Origin: Bradyrhizobium yuanmingense
GTDB lineage: Bacteria; Pseudomonadota; Alphaproteobacteria; Rhizobiales; Xanthobacteraceae
DNA length: 64,000 bases
Assembly: GCF_900094575.1 (NCBI RefSeq)
Contig: NZ_FMAE01000003.1
Location: 310,001-374,000, forward strand
Reading direction: 5' to 3'
Position 1 is the stretch's first letter; every line of letters starts with the position of its first letter. Positions 38,972 to 48,890 of this stretch are shown here, piece after piece. A program made the position numbers and the translations under genes. The notes under the pieces are model-generated. The model ran no database searches. It had not been told where the DNA came from and was given only the letters and a program-made list of their open reading frames with translations.

Positions 38972-39985
38972 ATGATCCCGCTCTCCGTCCTCGACCTCTC
39001 CGTCGTCACATCAGGCACCAAGCCCGCCGCGGCGCTGCGCAACAGCATCGATTTGGCGCGTCACGTGGATGGCCTCGGCTATGTCCGCTACTGGCTCGCC
39101 GAGCATCACAATCTCGCCTCCGTCGCGAGCCCCGCGCCCGACCTGATGATCGGCCAGATCGCGGCGGTGACGAAGCACCTCCGCGTCGGTTCCGGCGGGG
39201 TGATGCTGCCCAACCATGCGCCGCTGGTCGTCGCTGAGCGCTTCAAGATGCTGGAGGCGCTATTTCCGGGCCGGATCGATCTCGGTCTCGGCCGCGCGCC
39301 GGGCACCGATGGTGCGACGGCTTACGCGCTCAGGAGCCGGCTCGACCGCCGCGAGGGCGACGATTTCCTGGAGCGGCTGCACGAGTTGATCCTGTGGGAG
39401 ACGCGCGAATTCCCCGCGGGGCACCCCTACAACAACGTCGTCGCAATGCCCGACGACACCAGACTGCCGCCTATCTGGCTGCTCGGCTCCAGCGATTATT
39501 CCTCGGAATTGGCCGCCCAGGTCGGCATGGGCTTCGCCTTCGCCCATCATTTCGCGTCCCACGACGCGATCGATGCGATGGTGCATTACCGCAATCGCTT
39601 TCAACCCTCGGCCTGGCGTGCGAGCCCACATGCCATTCTCGCGGTCGCCGTCATTGCGGCCGATACCGACGAGGAGGCCGAAAGGCTCGCCTCGTCCTTC
39701 GACCTCAACCGTCTTCGCCGCGACCGCGGTCAATATCTGCCGCTGCCGAGCGTCGAGGAGGCGATGGCCTATCCGTATACGGACGCCGAGCGCACCTCGA
39801 TCCTGCGCAACCGCTCGCGCCTGTTCGTCGGCAGTCCCGCGACGGTGCAGAAGAAGCTGCAGCCGCTGATCTACGCAAGCAAGCCGGACGAGCTGATGGT
39901 GATCACGGCGGTATATGACCACGCGGCGCGAAAGAAGTCGTATTCGCTATTGGCGGAGGCATTCGGGCTCAGAGCGGCGGGGTAG
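38972..39985 (+). CDS. Luciferase-like FMN-dependent monooxygenase
   Basis: A 337-residue LLM-class TIM-barrel flavoprotein of the group close to bacterial luciferase alpha-chain family oxidoreductases: [76 protein letters not shown] and [20 protein letters not shown] are typical. It probably uses reduced FMN to oxygenate an aldehyde, alkane or sulfonate-like substrate that cannot be named. It stands alone between metF and the kdsB-pheA pair. Confidence 0.9.
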   Translation: MIPLSVLDLSVVTSGTKPAAALRNSIDLARHVDGLGYVRYWLAEHHNLASVASPAPDLMIGQIAAVTKHLRVGSGGVMLPNHAPLVVAERFKMLEALFPGRIDLGLGRAPGTDGATAYALRSRLDRREGDDFLERLHELILWETREFPAGHPYNNVVAMPDDTRLPPIWLLGSSDYSSELAAQVGMGFAFAHHFASHDAIDAMVHYRNRFQPSAWRASPHAILAVAVIAADTDEEAERLASSFDLNRLRRDRGQYLPLPSVEEAMAYPYTDAERTSILRNRSRLFVGSPATVQKKLQPLIYASKPDELMVITAVYDHAARKKSYSLLAEAFGLRAAG

Positions 39986-40166
39986 CTTACCCTCCCCTGG
40001 AGGGGGCGGGTCGATTGCGCGCAGCGCGAGCGGGGTGATCTCTCCACTCGGGCAGTATTCGACGTGGAGAGACCGTCACCCACCCCGCTACGCATTGCGC
40101 TGCGCTCCATGGGGAGCGACCCACGGGCGAGCTGCGCTCTCCCGGACCCCTCCAGGGGAGGGTGAG
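39986..40166. repeat. Large imperfect inverted repeat between convergent genes
   Basis: CTTACCCTCCCCTGGAGG at the left pairs with CCTCCAGGGGAGGGTGAG at the right; inner GGAGAGATCACCCCGC-type arms and GCGCAGCGCGAG / GCTGCGCTC segments add secondary stems. It occupies the gap between the luciferase-like gene and pheA and may terminate both. Confidence 0.75.
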
Positions 40167-40169
40167 GGA

Positions 40170-41027
40170 TCAATCCTGCACTTCGCTGAACGTGGCGCGG
40201 AACGGATGGCCCGGATATACCCCGACGATGCGAAATTCGCGCGAGAAGAATTTCAGCTCCTCGATGGCGAAGGCGAGGCCCTTGTCATCGGGATGGCCGT
40301 CGACGTCGGCATAGAACTGCGTAGCGAAGAAATTGCCGTCGACCATGTAGCTCTCGAGCTTGGTCATGTTGACGCCGTTGGTGGCGAAGCCGCCGAGCGC
40401 CTTGTAGAGCGCCGCCGGCAAATTGCGCACCCGGAACACAAAAGTCGTGACGAGCGGCCCGGTGCCTTGGGGCGCCCATTTCGGCTCGCGCGCCAGCACC
40501 ACGAAGCGAGTGGTGTTGTGGGCCTCGTCCTCGATGTCCTCGGCGAGGATGTCGAGACCGTAGATCTTTGCAGCAAGGCGCGAGGCGATCGCGGCCACCG
40601 TCTTGTCCTTGCGCTCCGAGATGTCGCGGGCGCTGCCGGCGGTATCGGCATGCACGATCGGCTTGATGCCGAGCTTGCGGATGATGCGCCGGCACTGGCC
40701 GAGCGCATGCACATGGCTCTCGACGCTCTTGATGTCTTCGAGTTTGGTGCCCTTCACGGCCATCAGCTGATGCCGGACCGGCAGAAACCATTCGCCGACG
40801 ATGAAGAGGCCGGACGCCGGCAGGAGGTGATGGATGTCGGCGACGCGGCCGGCGACCGAATTCTCGATCGGGATCATGCCGAGATCGGCCTCGCCCGACG
40901 AGATCGCCGACAGCGCGTCTTCGAATGTGGCGCAGGGCATCGGTTCGGCGTCGGGATAGGCCTCGACGATGGCGATGTGGGAATTGGCGCCAGGTTCGCC
41001 CTGGAATGCGATCTTCATCTTGCTCAT
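40170..41027 (-). CDS. pheA: Prephenate dehydratase
   Basis: A 285-residue monofunctional enzyme. The catalytic domain (about 4-185) has IAFQGEPGANSHIAIVEAYP, LGMIPIENSVAGRVADIHHL and the essential TRF motif in HNTTRFVVLA. The C-terminal ACT domain (about 197-275) carries GALYKALGGF-like helices and the ESYMVDGNFFATQFYADVDG phenylalanine-binding segment. It converts prephenate to phenylpyruvate in phenylalanine synthesis and is likely feedback-inhibited through the ACT domain. No chorismate mutase domain is fused. It is 21 bp downstream of kdsB on the same strand. Confidence 0.96.
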   Translation of the reverse strand: MSKMKIAFQGEPGANSHIAIVEAYPDAEPMPCATFEDALSAISSGEADLGMIPIENSVAGRVADIHHLLPASGLFIVGEWFLPVRHQLMAVKGTKLEDIKSVESHVHALGQCRRIIRKLGIKPIVHADTAGSARDISERKDKTVAAIASRLAAKIYGLDILAEDIEDEAHNTTRFVVLAREPKWAPQGTGPLVTTFVFRVRNLPAALYKALGGFATNGVNMTKLESYMVDGNFFATQFYADVDGHPDDKGLAFAIEELKFFSREFRIVGVYPGHPFRATFSEVQD

Positions 41028-41048
41028 GCTCGGCCTTGTAGCAGCGGC

Positions 41049-41789
41049 TCAGGATTTGGAAAGGATGCTGCGCGCGGTCTCGAGGTCCGCCGGCGTATCG
41101 ACCCCGCGGGGCACGGTGTCGACGATGGTGAAATCGATGCGCATTCCGGCCTCAAGCGCCCGGAGCTGCTCGAGCTTCTCCTGCAATTCCAGCGGAGACG
41201 GCGGAAGAGAGACGTAGCGCTCCAGCGCGGCGCGGCGAAAGGCATAGAGGCCGATATGGTGGTAACGCGGTCCGTCGCCGGTCGGGGCGGTCGCGCGGGT
41301 GAAATAAAGTGCGCGCATCCGCCTGCCGCCAACCGAGGTTCCGATCGCCTTCACCACGCTTGGGGCGAGATCCTCTTCCTCGGTGTGGATCCGCGAGGCC
41401 AGCGTCGCGATGTCCACGGCCGGGTCTTGCAGCGGCGGCAGCACCTCGCGGATGTTGTCGATCGTGATGGTCGGGAAATCCCCCTGGACATTGACCACGA
41501 TCTCGGCCTTGCCCTCGGGATCGAGCTTCTGCATGGCCTCGTGGATACGGTCCGAGCCGGAGGGGTGGTCGCCGCGCGTCATGACGGCCTCGCCGCCATG
41601 GGCGGTCACGACCGAGGCGATCTCGTCGGTGTCGGTGGCCACCGCGACCCTGCCGATTGCGGCGGCCTCGGCACGGCGCAGCACATGCACGATCATCGGC
41701 AATCCCGCGATATCGGCGAGCGGCTTGCCGGGCAGACGGGTGGCGGCCATGCGAGCCGGGATCAGCACCAGGATGCGGGGATCGATCAT
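41049..41789 (-). CDS. kdsB: 3-deoxy-manno-octulosonate cytidylyltransferase
   Basis: A 246-residue nucleotidyltransferase from ATG 41789: [20 protein letters not shown] (nucleotide-binding), [38 protein letters not shown], and [20 protein letters not shown]. It activates KDO as CMP-KDO for lipid A-core synthesis in the cytoplasm. A much longer in-frame reading to 42281 is only the antisense of cycM. It is divergent from cycM and upstream of pheA, an arrangement I associate with Bradyrhizobiaceae. Confidence 0.95.
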   Translation of the reverse strand: MIDPRILVLIPARMAATRLPGKPLADIAGLPMIVHVLRRAEAAAIGRVAVATDTDEIASVVTAHGGEAVMTRGDHPSGSDRIHEAMQKLDPEGKAEIVVNVQGDFPTITIDNIREVLPPLQDPAVDIATLASRIHTEEEDLAPSVVKAIGTSVGGRRMRALYFTRATAPTGDGPRYHHIGLYAFRRAALERYVSLPPSPLELQEKLEQLRALEAGMRIDFTIVDTVPRGVDTPADLETARSILSKS

Positions 41790-42020
41790 CGGGTTCAAAG
41801 GTCTGAGGTCAAGAGCCTGAAAACGGAGCGTTTTCCGCACCGGGACATGGGGTGGGGACGGGCCTGAAGCCGGATCGCTTATACGGGTTGCCAGACCCCG
41901 GGCAAACCGATATCTCAATGGCAAAACTCGGGGAAACAATAAGGAACGTTTGATTCTCCGAGGCTCGTCCTGCGGCCATCCGGGCCGCTGTTTCCTTCTT
42001 GCGGTGGGGCCTGGCCGGAA

Positions 42021-42572
42021 ATGGACTCTTTCGAACTCAACAAGATTCTCGGCGCCGTGTTCGGTACCTGTCTCTTCCTGCTGGTGACGAGCTTCACCGC
42101 GAGTGCGCTGTTCTCCCCCAAGATGCCGGAAAAGCCGGGCTTCGAGATCGCGGTCAAGCAAGATGCCGGCTCCGGCAAGGAGGGCGCCGCCGCCGCACCG
42201 TCCGAACCGATCGAAAAGCTGCTCCAAACCGCCTCCGTCGAGAAGGGCGCCGCGGCCGCCAAGAAGTGTGGCGCCTGCCACACCTTCGAGAAGGGCGGCC
42301 CGAACCGGGTCGGTCCGAACCTCTATGGCGTCGTTGGCGAGCCCAAGGGCCAGGGCCGTGGTGGCTTCAACTTCTCGGCAGCCATCAAGGCTAAGGGTGG
42401 CAACTGGAGCTTCGACGACCTCAACAAGTTCCTCGCCAATCCGAAGGGCTTCATTCCGGGCACCGCGATGGGCTTTGCCGGTGTTGCCAAGGATTCCGAG
42501 CGTGCCGATATCATCGCCTATCTGAATTCGCAGTCGGAGAAACCTCAGCCGCTGCCGACGGCGTCAAAATAA
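42021..42572 (+). CDS. cycM: Membrane-anchored cytochrome c (CycM type)
   Basis: A 183-residue class I cytochrome c held by an uncleaved N-terminal helix (about 10-30, [20 protein letters not shown]). A periplasmic Ala/Pro linker (about 45-65) is followed by the haem motif CGACH (C83, C86, H87) and the distal ligand region [10 protein letters not shown] (M150). Length and layout match Bradyrhizobium CycM, which carries electrons from the bc1 complex to the aa3 cytochrome oxidase. It is divergent from kdsB and followed by an intrinsic terminator. Confidence 0.95.
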   Translation: MDSFELNKILGAVFGTCLFLLVTSFTASALFSPKMPEKPGFEIAVKQDAGSGKEGAAAAPSEPIEKLLQTASVEKGAAAAKKCGACHTFEKGGPNRVGPNLYGVVGEPKGQGRGGFNFSAAIKAKGGNWSFDDLNKFLANPKGFIPGTAMGFAGVAKDSERADIIAYLNSQSEKPQPLPTASK

Positions 42573-42596
42573 GGTCCCAAGAACCGGCGCTCGAAT

Positions 42597-42627
42597 ACGG
42601 CCAGGCTGAAAAGTCTGGCCGTTTCCT
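42597..42627 (+). terminator. Intrinsic terminator after cycM
   Basis: ACGGCCAG (42597-42604) pairs with CTGGCCGT (42615-42622) followed by TTCCTT. Confidence 0.75.
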
Positions 42628-42781
42628 TATCCGGGCCTCGCGGCGACGTTATCGGGGCGTTTGGCCGCATCCGATAGGCCGGCCGGGCTTCCAAGATGAG
42701 GAAAAAGCAACATATTCGGTCGAAACCTCGCCTATATTGGGAACTTAAAGGAGTAGCCTCCTTCAAGACAGGGATGTTGAT

Positions 42782-44695
42782 TTGGCCATTACCCGACGCG
42801 ATCTCCTGCTCACCGGCACTGCAGCCGCAGCGCTTCCAGCCCTTGGCTCCCTCGCGGGCGTTCCCGTCGGCGTGGCGCATGCGCAATCAGCAACTGAGCT
42901 GCCTTCCGGCGGGTTGCCTTGGCGCCACGCGCTGTCGCTGTTCGGAAAGGTCAAGTACCCCGCCGACTTCAAGCGCTTCGACTACGTCAATCCGGACGCC
43001 CCCAAAGGCGGTGTCGCGCGCCAGATCGCCGTCGGCACGTTCGACAATTTCAACATCGTTGTCTCGGGCGTGAAGGGCCAGGTCGCTGGTGCCGTCGCGT
43101 TCATCTATGAATCGCTCCTGACGCAGTCGCTCGACGAGGTCTCGACCGAATACGGCGCGCTGGCCGAAGCGGTCAGCCATCCCGACGATTTTTCCTTCGT
43201 CACCTATCGCCTGCGCCCGCAGGCGAAATGGCATGACGGCAAGCCTGTTACGCCGGAGGACGTGATCTTCTCGCTCGATTCCTTCAAGAAGAACCATCCG
43301 ATGTACTCGGCCTATTACAGCCATGTGGTGAAGGCCGAGAAGGTCGGCGAGCGTGACGTGAAGTTCGTGTTCGACGCACCCGGCAACCGCGAGCTGCCGC
43401 TGATCGTGGGACAGCTGATCGTCCTTCCGAAACATTGGTGGGACGGGACGGACGCGCAGGGCCGCAAGCGCGATATCGCCACCACCACGCTGGAAGTGCC
43501 GCTCGGCTCGGGCCCTTACAAGGTCAAGGAATTCGTCGCAGGACGCTCGATCGCGCTGGAGCGCGTCAAGGACTATTGGGGCCGCGATCTTCCCATCAAT
43601 GTGGGCCGCAATAATTTCGATGAGCTGCGCTACGAATATTTTCGCGACGGCACCGTTGCGATCGAGGCCTTCAAGGCCGACCAGGTCGATTGGCGCACCG
43701 AGAACAGCGCGAAGAGTTGGGCGACCGCCTATGATTTCCCGGCCGTGACCGAAAAGCGGGTGATCCTCGAGGAATTCGTCAATCGCAGCTCGGGCGTGAT
43801 GCAGGCCTTCGTGCCGAACCTGCGCCGCGCCAAGTTCAGCGATCCGCGCGTGCGTCGTGCGCTCAACTACGCGTTCGACTTCGAGGAGATGAACAAGCAG
43901 ATCTTCTACGGCCAGTACAAGCGCATCAGCAGCTATTTCGACGGCATCGAGGAGCTGATGGCAACGGGGTTGCCGCAGGGTAAGGAGCTCGAAATTCTCG
44001 AGACCGTCCGCGCCCAGGTACCGCCCGAGGTCTTCACGACGCCCTACACCAATCCTGTCGGGGGTAATCCGGAGGCGGTGCGCGACAATTTGCGTGAGGC
44101 GCTGCGCCTGTTCAAGGAAGCCGGCTACGAGGTGCGAGATCGCAAGCTCGTCGACGTCAAGACCGGTGCGCAGTTCTCGCTGGAATTGCTCAACTCGGAT
44201 CCCAGCTTCGAACGAATTACGCTGTTCTACAAGCCGTCGCTGGAGCGGCTCGGCATTGCGGTGAGCGTTCGGACGGTCGATCCGACCCAGTATGAGAACA
44301 GGACGCGCGAGTGGGACTTCGACATCGTGACGAACTCCTGGGGCGAGTCGCAATCGCCGGGCAACGAGCAGCGCGAGTTTTGGTCCTCCAAATCGGCCGA
44401 CATCGCCGGGTCGCGCAACATCGCCGGTATCAAGAATCCGGCCGTGGACAAGCTGATCGAGCGGGTGATCTACGCCACTGATCGCGACGATCTCGTCGCG
44501 GCCACCAAGGCCCTCGACCGCGTGTTGCTGTGGAATCACTACGTCGTGCCGCAATGGACCTACAACAAGGTGCGCACCGCGCGCTGGGATCGCTTCGGCC
44601 GGCCGACGGAATTGCCCAGGTATGGTCTGTCCGGCTTCCCGTTCATCTGGTGGTACGACGCAGACAAGGCGGCACGGATCGCAAAGAAATCGTGA
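42782..44695 (+). CDS. Peptide/oligopeptide ABC transporter substrate-binding protein (YejA-like), copy 1
   Basis: A 637-residue SBP_bac_5-family protein. The start is TTG 42782, with CAGGGA about 8 bp upstream; a nearby ATG (42774) is in another frame. The N terminus MAITRRDLLLTGTAAAALPA has a twin-arginine motif, so export is probably by Tat, with cleavage near AHA. The mature protein has KVKYPADFKRFDYVNPDAPK and IYESLLTQSLDEVSTEYG, as in YejA/microcin C-type receptors, and WWYDADKAARIAKKS at the end. It would bind oligopeptides or modified peptides for YejBEF. The next gene encodes a paralog. Confidence 0.92.
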   Translation: MAITRRDLLLTGTAAAALPALGSLAGVPVGVAHAQSATELPSGGLPWRHALSLFGKVKYPADFKRFDYVNPDAPKGGVARQIAVGTFDNFNIVVSGVKGQVAGAVAFIYESLLTQSLDEVSTEYGALAEAVSHPDDFSFVTYRLRPQAKWHDGKPVTPEDVIFSLDSFKKNHPMYSAYYSHVVKAEKVGERDVKFVFDAPGNRELPLIVGQLIVLPKHWWDGTDAQGRKRDIATTTLEVPLGSGPYKVKEFVAGRSIALERVKDYWGRDLPINVGRNNFDELRYEYFRDGTVAIEAFKADQVDWRTENSAKSWATAYDFPAVTEKRVILEEFVNRSSGVMQAFVPNLRRAKFSDPRVRRALNYAFDFEEMNKQIFYGQYKRISSYFDGIEELMATGLPQGKELEILETVRAQVPPEVFTTPYTNPVGGNPEAVRDNLREALRLFKEAGYEVRDRKLVDVKTGAQFSLELLNSDPSFERITLFYKPSLERLGIAVSVRTVDPTQYENRTREWDFDIVTNSWGESQSPGNEQREFWSSKSADIAGSRNIAGIKNPAVDKLIERVIYATDRDDLVAATKALDRVLLWNHYVVPQWTYNKVRTARWDRFGRPTELPRYGLSGFPFIWWYDADKAARIAKKS

Positions 44696-44709
44696 AGGAC
44701 AATCCCCGC

Positions 44710-46596
44710 ATGACGCAGATGTCACGCCGCCATGTGCTGGTCCTGGGTGTTGGCGGCGCCCTCGGGGCGTCCGTCGGCGCGCCGCTGCTGCGCAGCGCGC
44801 GAGCATCGGAAGCGGCGACCGAGGCGCACGGCATGTCGGCATTCGGCGATCTCAAATATCCCGCCGACTTCCGTCATTTCGATTACGTCAATGTCGACGC
44901 GCCGAAAGGCGGCACGTTCTCGCTAATCCCGTCGGTGCGGGCCTACAATCAGTCCTACCAGACCTTCAACTCGCTCAACGCCTTCATCCTGAAAGGCGAC
45001 GGCGCACAAGGTATGGGTATGACGTTCTCGCCGCTGATGATCCGCGCAGCTGACGAGCCCGACGCAATGTACGGGTTGGCGGCCAAATCCGTGCAGATAT
45101 CGCCGGACAAGCTGGTCTACCGCTTCGCGATGCGACCCGAGGCGAAATTCCACGACGGGACCAGGCTCACCGCCCACGATGCAGCCTATTCGCTGACGAC
45201 TCTGAAGACCAAGGGGCATCCGCTGATCACCGTGCAGATGCGCGACATGGTCAGTGCCGAAGCCTTCGACGATGCGACGCTCGTCGTCACCTTCGCCAAG
45301 GGGCGTGCACGCGACGTGCCGCTCTATGTCGCCAGCCTGCCGATCTTCTCGAAGGCGTACTACGCCTCCCGCCCGTTCGATGAATCGTCGCTGGAGATTC
45401 CGCTCGGCTCGGGCCCGTACAGGGTCGGCAGGTTCGAGGTCAATCGCTACATCGAGTTCGAGCGCGTGAAGGACTGGTGGGCCGCTGATCTGCCGCCCTG
45501 CCGCGGCAGCTATAATTTCGATGTCGTCCGCTATGAATTCTATCGCGACCGCGACGTCGCCTTCGAGGGCTTTACCGGCAAGAGCTATCTTTATCGCGAG
45601 GAGTTCACTTCGCGCATCTGGGCGACGCGCTATGACTTCCCCGCGGTGAAGGAAGGCCGAGTCAAGATGGAGGTCGTGCCCGACGATACGCCCTCCGGTG
45701 CGCAAGGCTGGTTCATCAATACGCGGCGCGACAAATTCAAAGACCCCCGCGTGCGCGAGGCCCTGATCAACGCTTTCGATTTCGAATGGACCAACAAGAC
45801 AATCATGTACGGCGCTTACGCTCGTACGGTGTCGCCGTTCCAGAACTCGGACCTGATGGCCGGCAATGCGCCGCCTTCGCCGGAAGAGCTGAAGCTGCTG
45901 GAGCCGTTTCGCGGCCAGGTTCCTGACGAGGTGTTCGCGGCGCCGTTCACGCCGCCGGCCTCCGACGGCTCCGGACAGGACCGCAGCCTGCTCCGCAAGG
46001 CGCAGCAATTGCTGACCGAGGCCGGCGTGCCCATCAAGGACGGCAAGCGGGTGCTGCCGAACGGCGAATCATTCAAGATCGAGTTCCTGCTGGATGAGCC
46101 CTCGTTCCAGCCGCACCACGCGCCTTACATCAAGAATCTCGCGACGCTCGGCATCGAAGCGAGCGTGCGCCTCGTCGATGCCGTACAGCACAAAGCCCGG
46201 CAGGAAGATTTCGATTTCGACATGACCATCCAGCGCTTCAGCATGTCGGCGACGCCAGGCGATGCCATGCGCGCGTTCTTCTCCTCGCAGGTCGCAAACA
46301 CCAAGGGCTCGTACAATCTGGCTGGCGTCGCCAGTCCGGCGATCGACGCCATGATCGAGAAGATCATGGCGGCCGACAGCCGCGAAGACCTGACCGTCGC
46401 CTGCCGCGCCTTCGATCGCCTGTTCCGCGCCGGCCGGTATTGGGTGCCGCAATGGTACAACAAGACGCACCGGCTGGCTTATTGGGATCAGTTCGGACAT
46501 CCGCCGAAGCTGCCGCGCTATGCCAACGGCGTCGGCGCGCCCGACATCTGGTGGTATGAGCCCGCCAAGGCGGCCAAGCTCGAGCAGGCAAAATAG
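44710..46596 (+). CDS. Peptide/oligopeptide ABC transporter substrate-binding protein (YejA-like), copy 2
   Basis: A 628-residue paralog of the preceding gene from ATG 44710 (AAGGAC upstream); a longer reading from 44530 overlaps copy 1 and is rejected. Tat-type leader [20 protein letters not shown], then [40 protein letters not shown], and [16 protein letters not shown] segments. The C terminus [16 protein letters not shown] parallels copy 1. The two share framework blocks but differ through most of the ligand lobes, so they probably bind different peptides. It is 14 bp after copy 1 and 2 bp before yejB. Confidence 0.92.
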   Translation: MTQMSRRHVLVLGVGGALGASVGAPLLRSARASEAATEAHGMSAFGDLKYPADFRHFDYVNVDAPKGGTFSLIPSVRAYNQSYQTFNSLNAFILKGDGAQGMGMTFSPLMIRAADEPDAMYGLAAKSVQISPDKLVYRFAMRPEAKFHDGTRLTAHDAAYSLTTLKTKGHPLITVQMRDMVSAEAFDDATLVVTFAKGRARDVPLYVASLPIFSKAYYASRPFDESSLEIPLGSGPYRVGRFEVNRYIEFERVKDWWAADLPPCRGSYNFDVVRYEFYRDRDVAFEGFTGKSYLYREEFTSRIWATRYDFPAVKEGRVKMEVVPDDTPSGAQGWFINTRRDKFKDPRVREALINAFDFEWTNKTIMYGAYARTVSPFQNSDLMAGNAPPSPEELKLLEPFRGQVPDEVFAAPFTPPASDGSGQDRSLLRKAQQLLTEAGVPIKDGKRVLPNGESFKIEFLLDEPSFQPHHAPYIKNLATLGIEASVRLVDAVQHKARQEDFDFDMTIQRFSMSATPGDAMRAFFSSQVANTKGSYNLAGVASPAIDAMIEKIMAADSREDLTVACRAFDRLFRAGRYWVPQWYNKTHRLAYWDQFGHPPKLPRYANGVGAPDIWWYEPAKAAKLEQAK

Positions 46597-46598
46597 CC

Positions 46599-47708
46599 AT
46601 GAGCGCCTATATCGCCCGCCGCCTCCTGCTAATGATTCCGACCCTGCTTGGGATCCTCTTCGTGTCCTTCGTCGTGGTGCAATTCGCGCCGGGCGGCCCG
46701 GTTGAACGCGTGATCGCGCAGCTCTCGGGCGCCGACACCGGCGGCACCTCGCGCATATCGGGCGGCAGCGATTTTGCGCAGCGCGCGCCGGGACAGGTCG
46801 GTGCGGGCGGCGATTCCGTCAACTCGAAATATCGCGGCGCGCAGGGCCTCGACCCCGATTTCATCAAGAAGCTGGAAGTGCAGTTCGGCTTCGACAAGCC
46901 GGCGCCGGAACGCTTCCTGCTGATGGTGTGGAACTTCGCCCGCTTCGATTTCGGCAAGAGCTATTTTCGCGACGTCAGCGTTCTGCAGCTCATCAAGGAA
47001 AAGCTGCCGGTCTCGATCTCGCTTGGCCTCTGGCTAACACTTCTGACCTACCTGATCTCGATCCCGCTCGGCATTCGCAAGGCCGTGAACGACGGGGCGC
47101 GGTTCGACACCTGGACCTCGACGGTGCTCGTGCTCGGCTATGCCATCCCCGGTTTTCTGTTCGCCATTCTCCTCATCATCCTGTTTGCCGGCGGCTCCTT
47201 CTTCAACTGGTTCCCGCTGCGCGGACTGACCTCGGACGGCTGGTCGCAGTTTCCCTGGTATTGGAAGATCATCGATTATTTCTGGCATCTGACGTTGCCG
47301 CTGATCGCCATGGGGCTAGGTGCCTTCACCACCATGACGTTCCTGACCAAGAACTCGTTCCTGGATGAGATCCGCAAGCAATACGTCATGACCGCCCGCG
47401 CCAAGGGCTGCAGCGAGAACCGGGTGCTCTATGGCCACGTCTTCCGCAACGCGATGCTGATCGTGATCGCCGGCTTCCCCGGCACTTTCATCCACGCCTT
47501 CTTTTCCGGCTCGCTGCTGATCGAGACCATCTTCTCGCTGGACGGGCTCGGACTGCTCAGCTTCGAGAGCGTGCTCAATCGCGATTATCCCGTGGTGTTC
47601 GGCACGCTCTACATCTTCTCGCTGGTCGGCCTCGTGATCAACCTGATCTCCGACCTGACCTATATGTGGATCGACCCCCGGATCGATTTCGAAGCGCGGG
47701 AGGTCTGA
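46599..47708 (+). CDS. yejB: Peptide ABC transporter permease (YejB-like)
   Basis: A 369-residue inner-membrane permease: [20 protein letters not shown] opens the first helix, and a large periplasmic loop (about 45-120, [20 protein letters not shown]) is typical of YejB, followed by five more helices. The ABC coupling motif lies in [20 protein letters not shown]. It pairs with YejE. Its start lies 2 bp after the second binding-protein gene, and its stop overlaps the next start (TGATG), so the operon is tightly coupled. Confidence 0.94.
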   Translation: MSAYIARRLLLMIPTLLGILFVSFVVVQFAPGGPVERVIAQLSGADTGGTSRISGGSDFAQRAPGQVGAGGDSVNSKYRGAQGLDPDFIKKLEVQFGFDKPAPERFLLMVWNFARFDFGKSYFRDVSVLQLIKEKLPVSISLGLWLTLLTYLISIPLGIRKAVNDGARFDTWTSTVLVLGYAIPGFLFAILLIILFAGGSFFNWFPLRGLTSDGWSQFPWYWKIIDYFWHLTLPLIAMGLGAFTTMTFLTKNSFLDEIRKQYVMTARAKGCSENRVLYGHVFRNAMLIVIAGFPGTFIHAFFSGSLLIETIFSLDGLGLLSFESVLNRDYPVVFGTLYIFSLVGLVINLISDLTYMWIDPRIDFEAREV

Positions 47709-48886
47709 TGACGATCACCGCGCCGACGCCGATTGAGACCACAGCGAAGTCGCCGCTCGGCGATGCCGTTCCGATCACGCGCAAGCCGTTCGCTCCATCG
47801 CCGCTTAACCGGCGGCGGTGGCAGAACTTCAAGGCGAACCACCGCGGCTACTGGTCGTTCTGGATCTTCATCGGCCTGTTCGTGATTTCGCTGTTCGCCG
47901 AGCTGATCGCGAACGATCGGCCTTTCCTGATCAAGTTCGATGGCCGTCTCTATTGGCCGGCTTTCGTCACCTATTCGGAGACGACGTTCGGCGGCGATTT
48001 CGAGACGGCGGCCGACTATCGTGACCCCTACTTGCAGAAGCTGATCAAGGAGAAGGGCGGCAGCATCGTCTGGCCGCTGATCCGTTACTCCTACGATACC
48101 CACAATCTCGATCTGCCGACGCCGGCGCCGTCGCCGCCGACCTGGATGCTGACGGAGAAGCAGTGCAAGCCGGTGGTGGAGAAGAAGGGACTGAAGAGCT
48201 GCCGCGATCTCGAATACAATTGGCTCGGCACCGACGATCAGGGCCGCGACGTGGTGGCGCGGCTGATCTACGGCTTCCGCATCTCGGTGCTGTTCGGCCT
48301 TTGCCTCACCATCGTTTCGTCGGTCATCGGCATCGCGGCGGGTGCGGTGCAGGGCTATTTCGGCGGTTGGGTCGATCTGATCTTCCAGCGCTTTATCGAG
48401 ATCTGGACCGCGATTCCATCGCTGTATCTTCTCCTGATCCTGTCCTCGGTGCTGGTGCCCGGTTTCTTCGTGCTACTCGGCATCTTGCTGCTGTTCTCCT
48501 GGGTCTCGCTGGTTGGCCTCGTGCGGGCCGAATTCCTGCGCGGGCGCAATTTCGAATACGTCCAGGCGGCACGTGCGCTCGGCGTCTCCAATCCTCTGAT
48601 CATGTTCCGCCACCTGCTGCCGAACGCGATGGTCGCGACCATGACGTTCCTGCCGTTCATCGTATCGAGCTCGGTGATGACGCTGACGGCGCTCGATTTC
48701 CTCGGCTTCGGCCTGCCACCGGGATCGCCCTCGCTCGGCGAATTGCTCTCGCAGGCCAAGGCCAATGTGCAGGCACCGTGGCTCGGCTTCTCCGGCTTCT
48801 TCTCGGTCGCGATCATGCTCTCGCTGTTGATCTTCATCGGTGAAGCCGTGCGCGACGCCTTCGACCCGCGCAAGACGTTCAGGTAA
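47708..48886 (+). CDS. yejE: Peptide ABC transporter permease (YejE-like)
   Basis: A 392-residue permease from ATG 47708, overlapping the yejB stop by 1 bp, with GCGGGAGG upstream. A cytoplasmic N terminus (about 1-50, ending SPLNRRRWQNFKANHRGYW) precedes helix 1; a periplasmic insert (about 75-165) contains WPLIRYSYDTHNLDLPTPAP, conserved in YejE. The LGTDDQGRDVVARLIYGFRI segment and the coupling motif YVQAARALGVSNPLIMFRHL identify the oligopeptide-permease C family. Confidence 0.94.
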   Translation: MTITAPTPIETTAKSPLGDAVPITRKPFAPSPLNRRRWQNFKANHRGYWSFWIFIGLFVISLFAELIANDRPFLIKFDGRLYWPAFVTYSETTFGGDFETAADYRDPYLQKLIKEKGGSIVWPLIRYSYDTHNLDLPTPAPSPPTWMLTEKQCKPVVEKKGLKSCRDLEYNWLGTDDQGRDVVARLIYGFRISVLFGLCLTIVSSVIGIAAGAVQGYFGGWVDLIFQRFIEIWTAIPSLYLLLILSSVLVPGFFVLLGILLLFSWVSLVGLVRAEFLRGRNFEYVQAARALGVSNPLIMFRHLLPNAMVATMTFLPFIVSSSVMTLTALDFLGFGLPPGSPSLGELLSQAKANVQAPWLGFSGFFSVAIMLSLLIFIGEAVRDAFDPRKTFR

Positions 48887-48890
48887 GGCC

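Noticed and set aside
41790..42281. Long N-terminal extension of kdsB
   Set aside because: The extension is antisense to cycM, and standard KdsB starts at [13 protein letters not shown].
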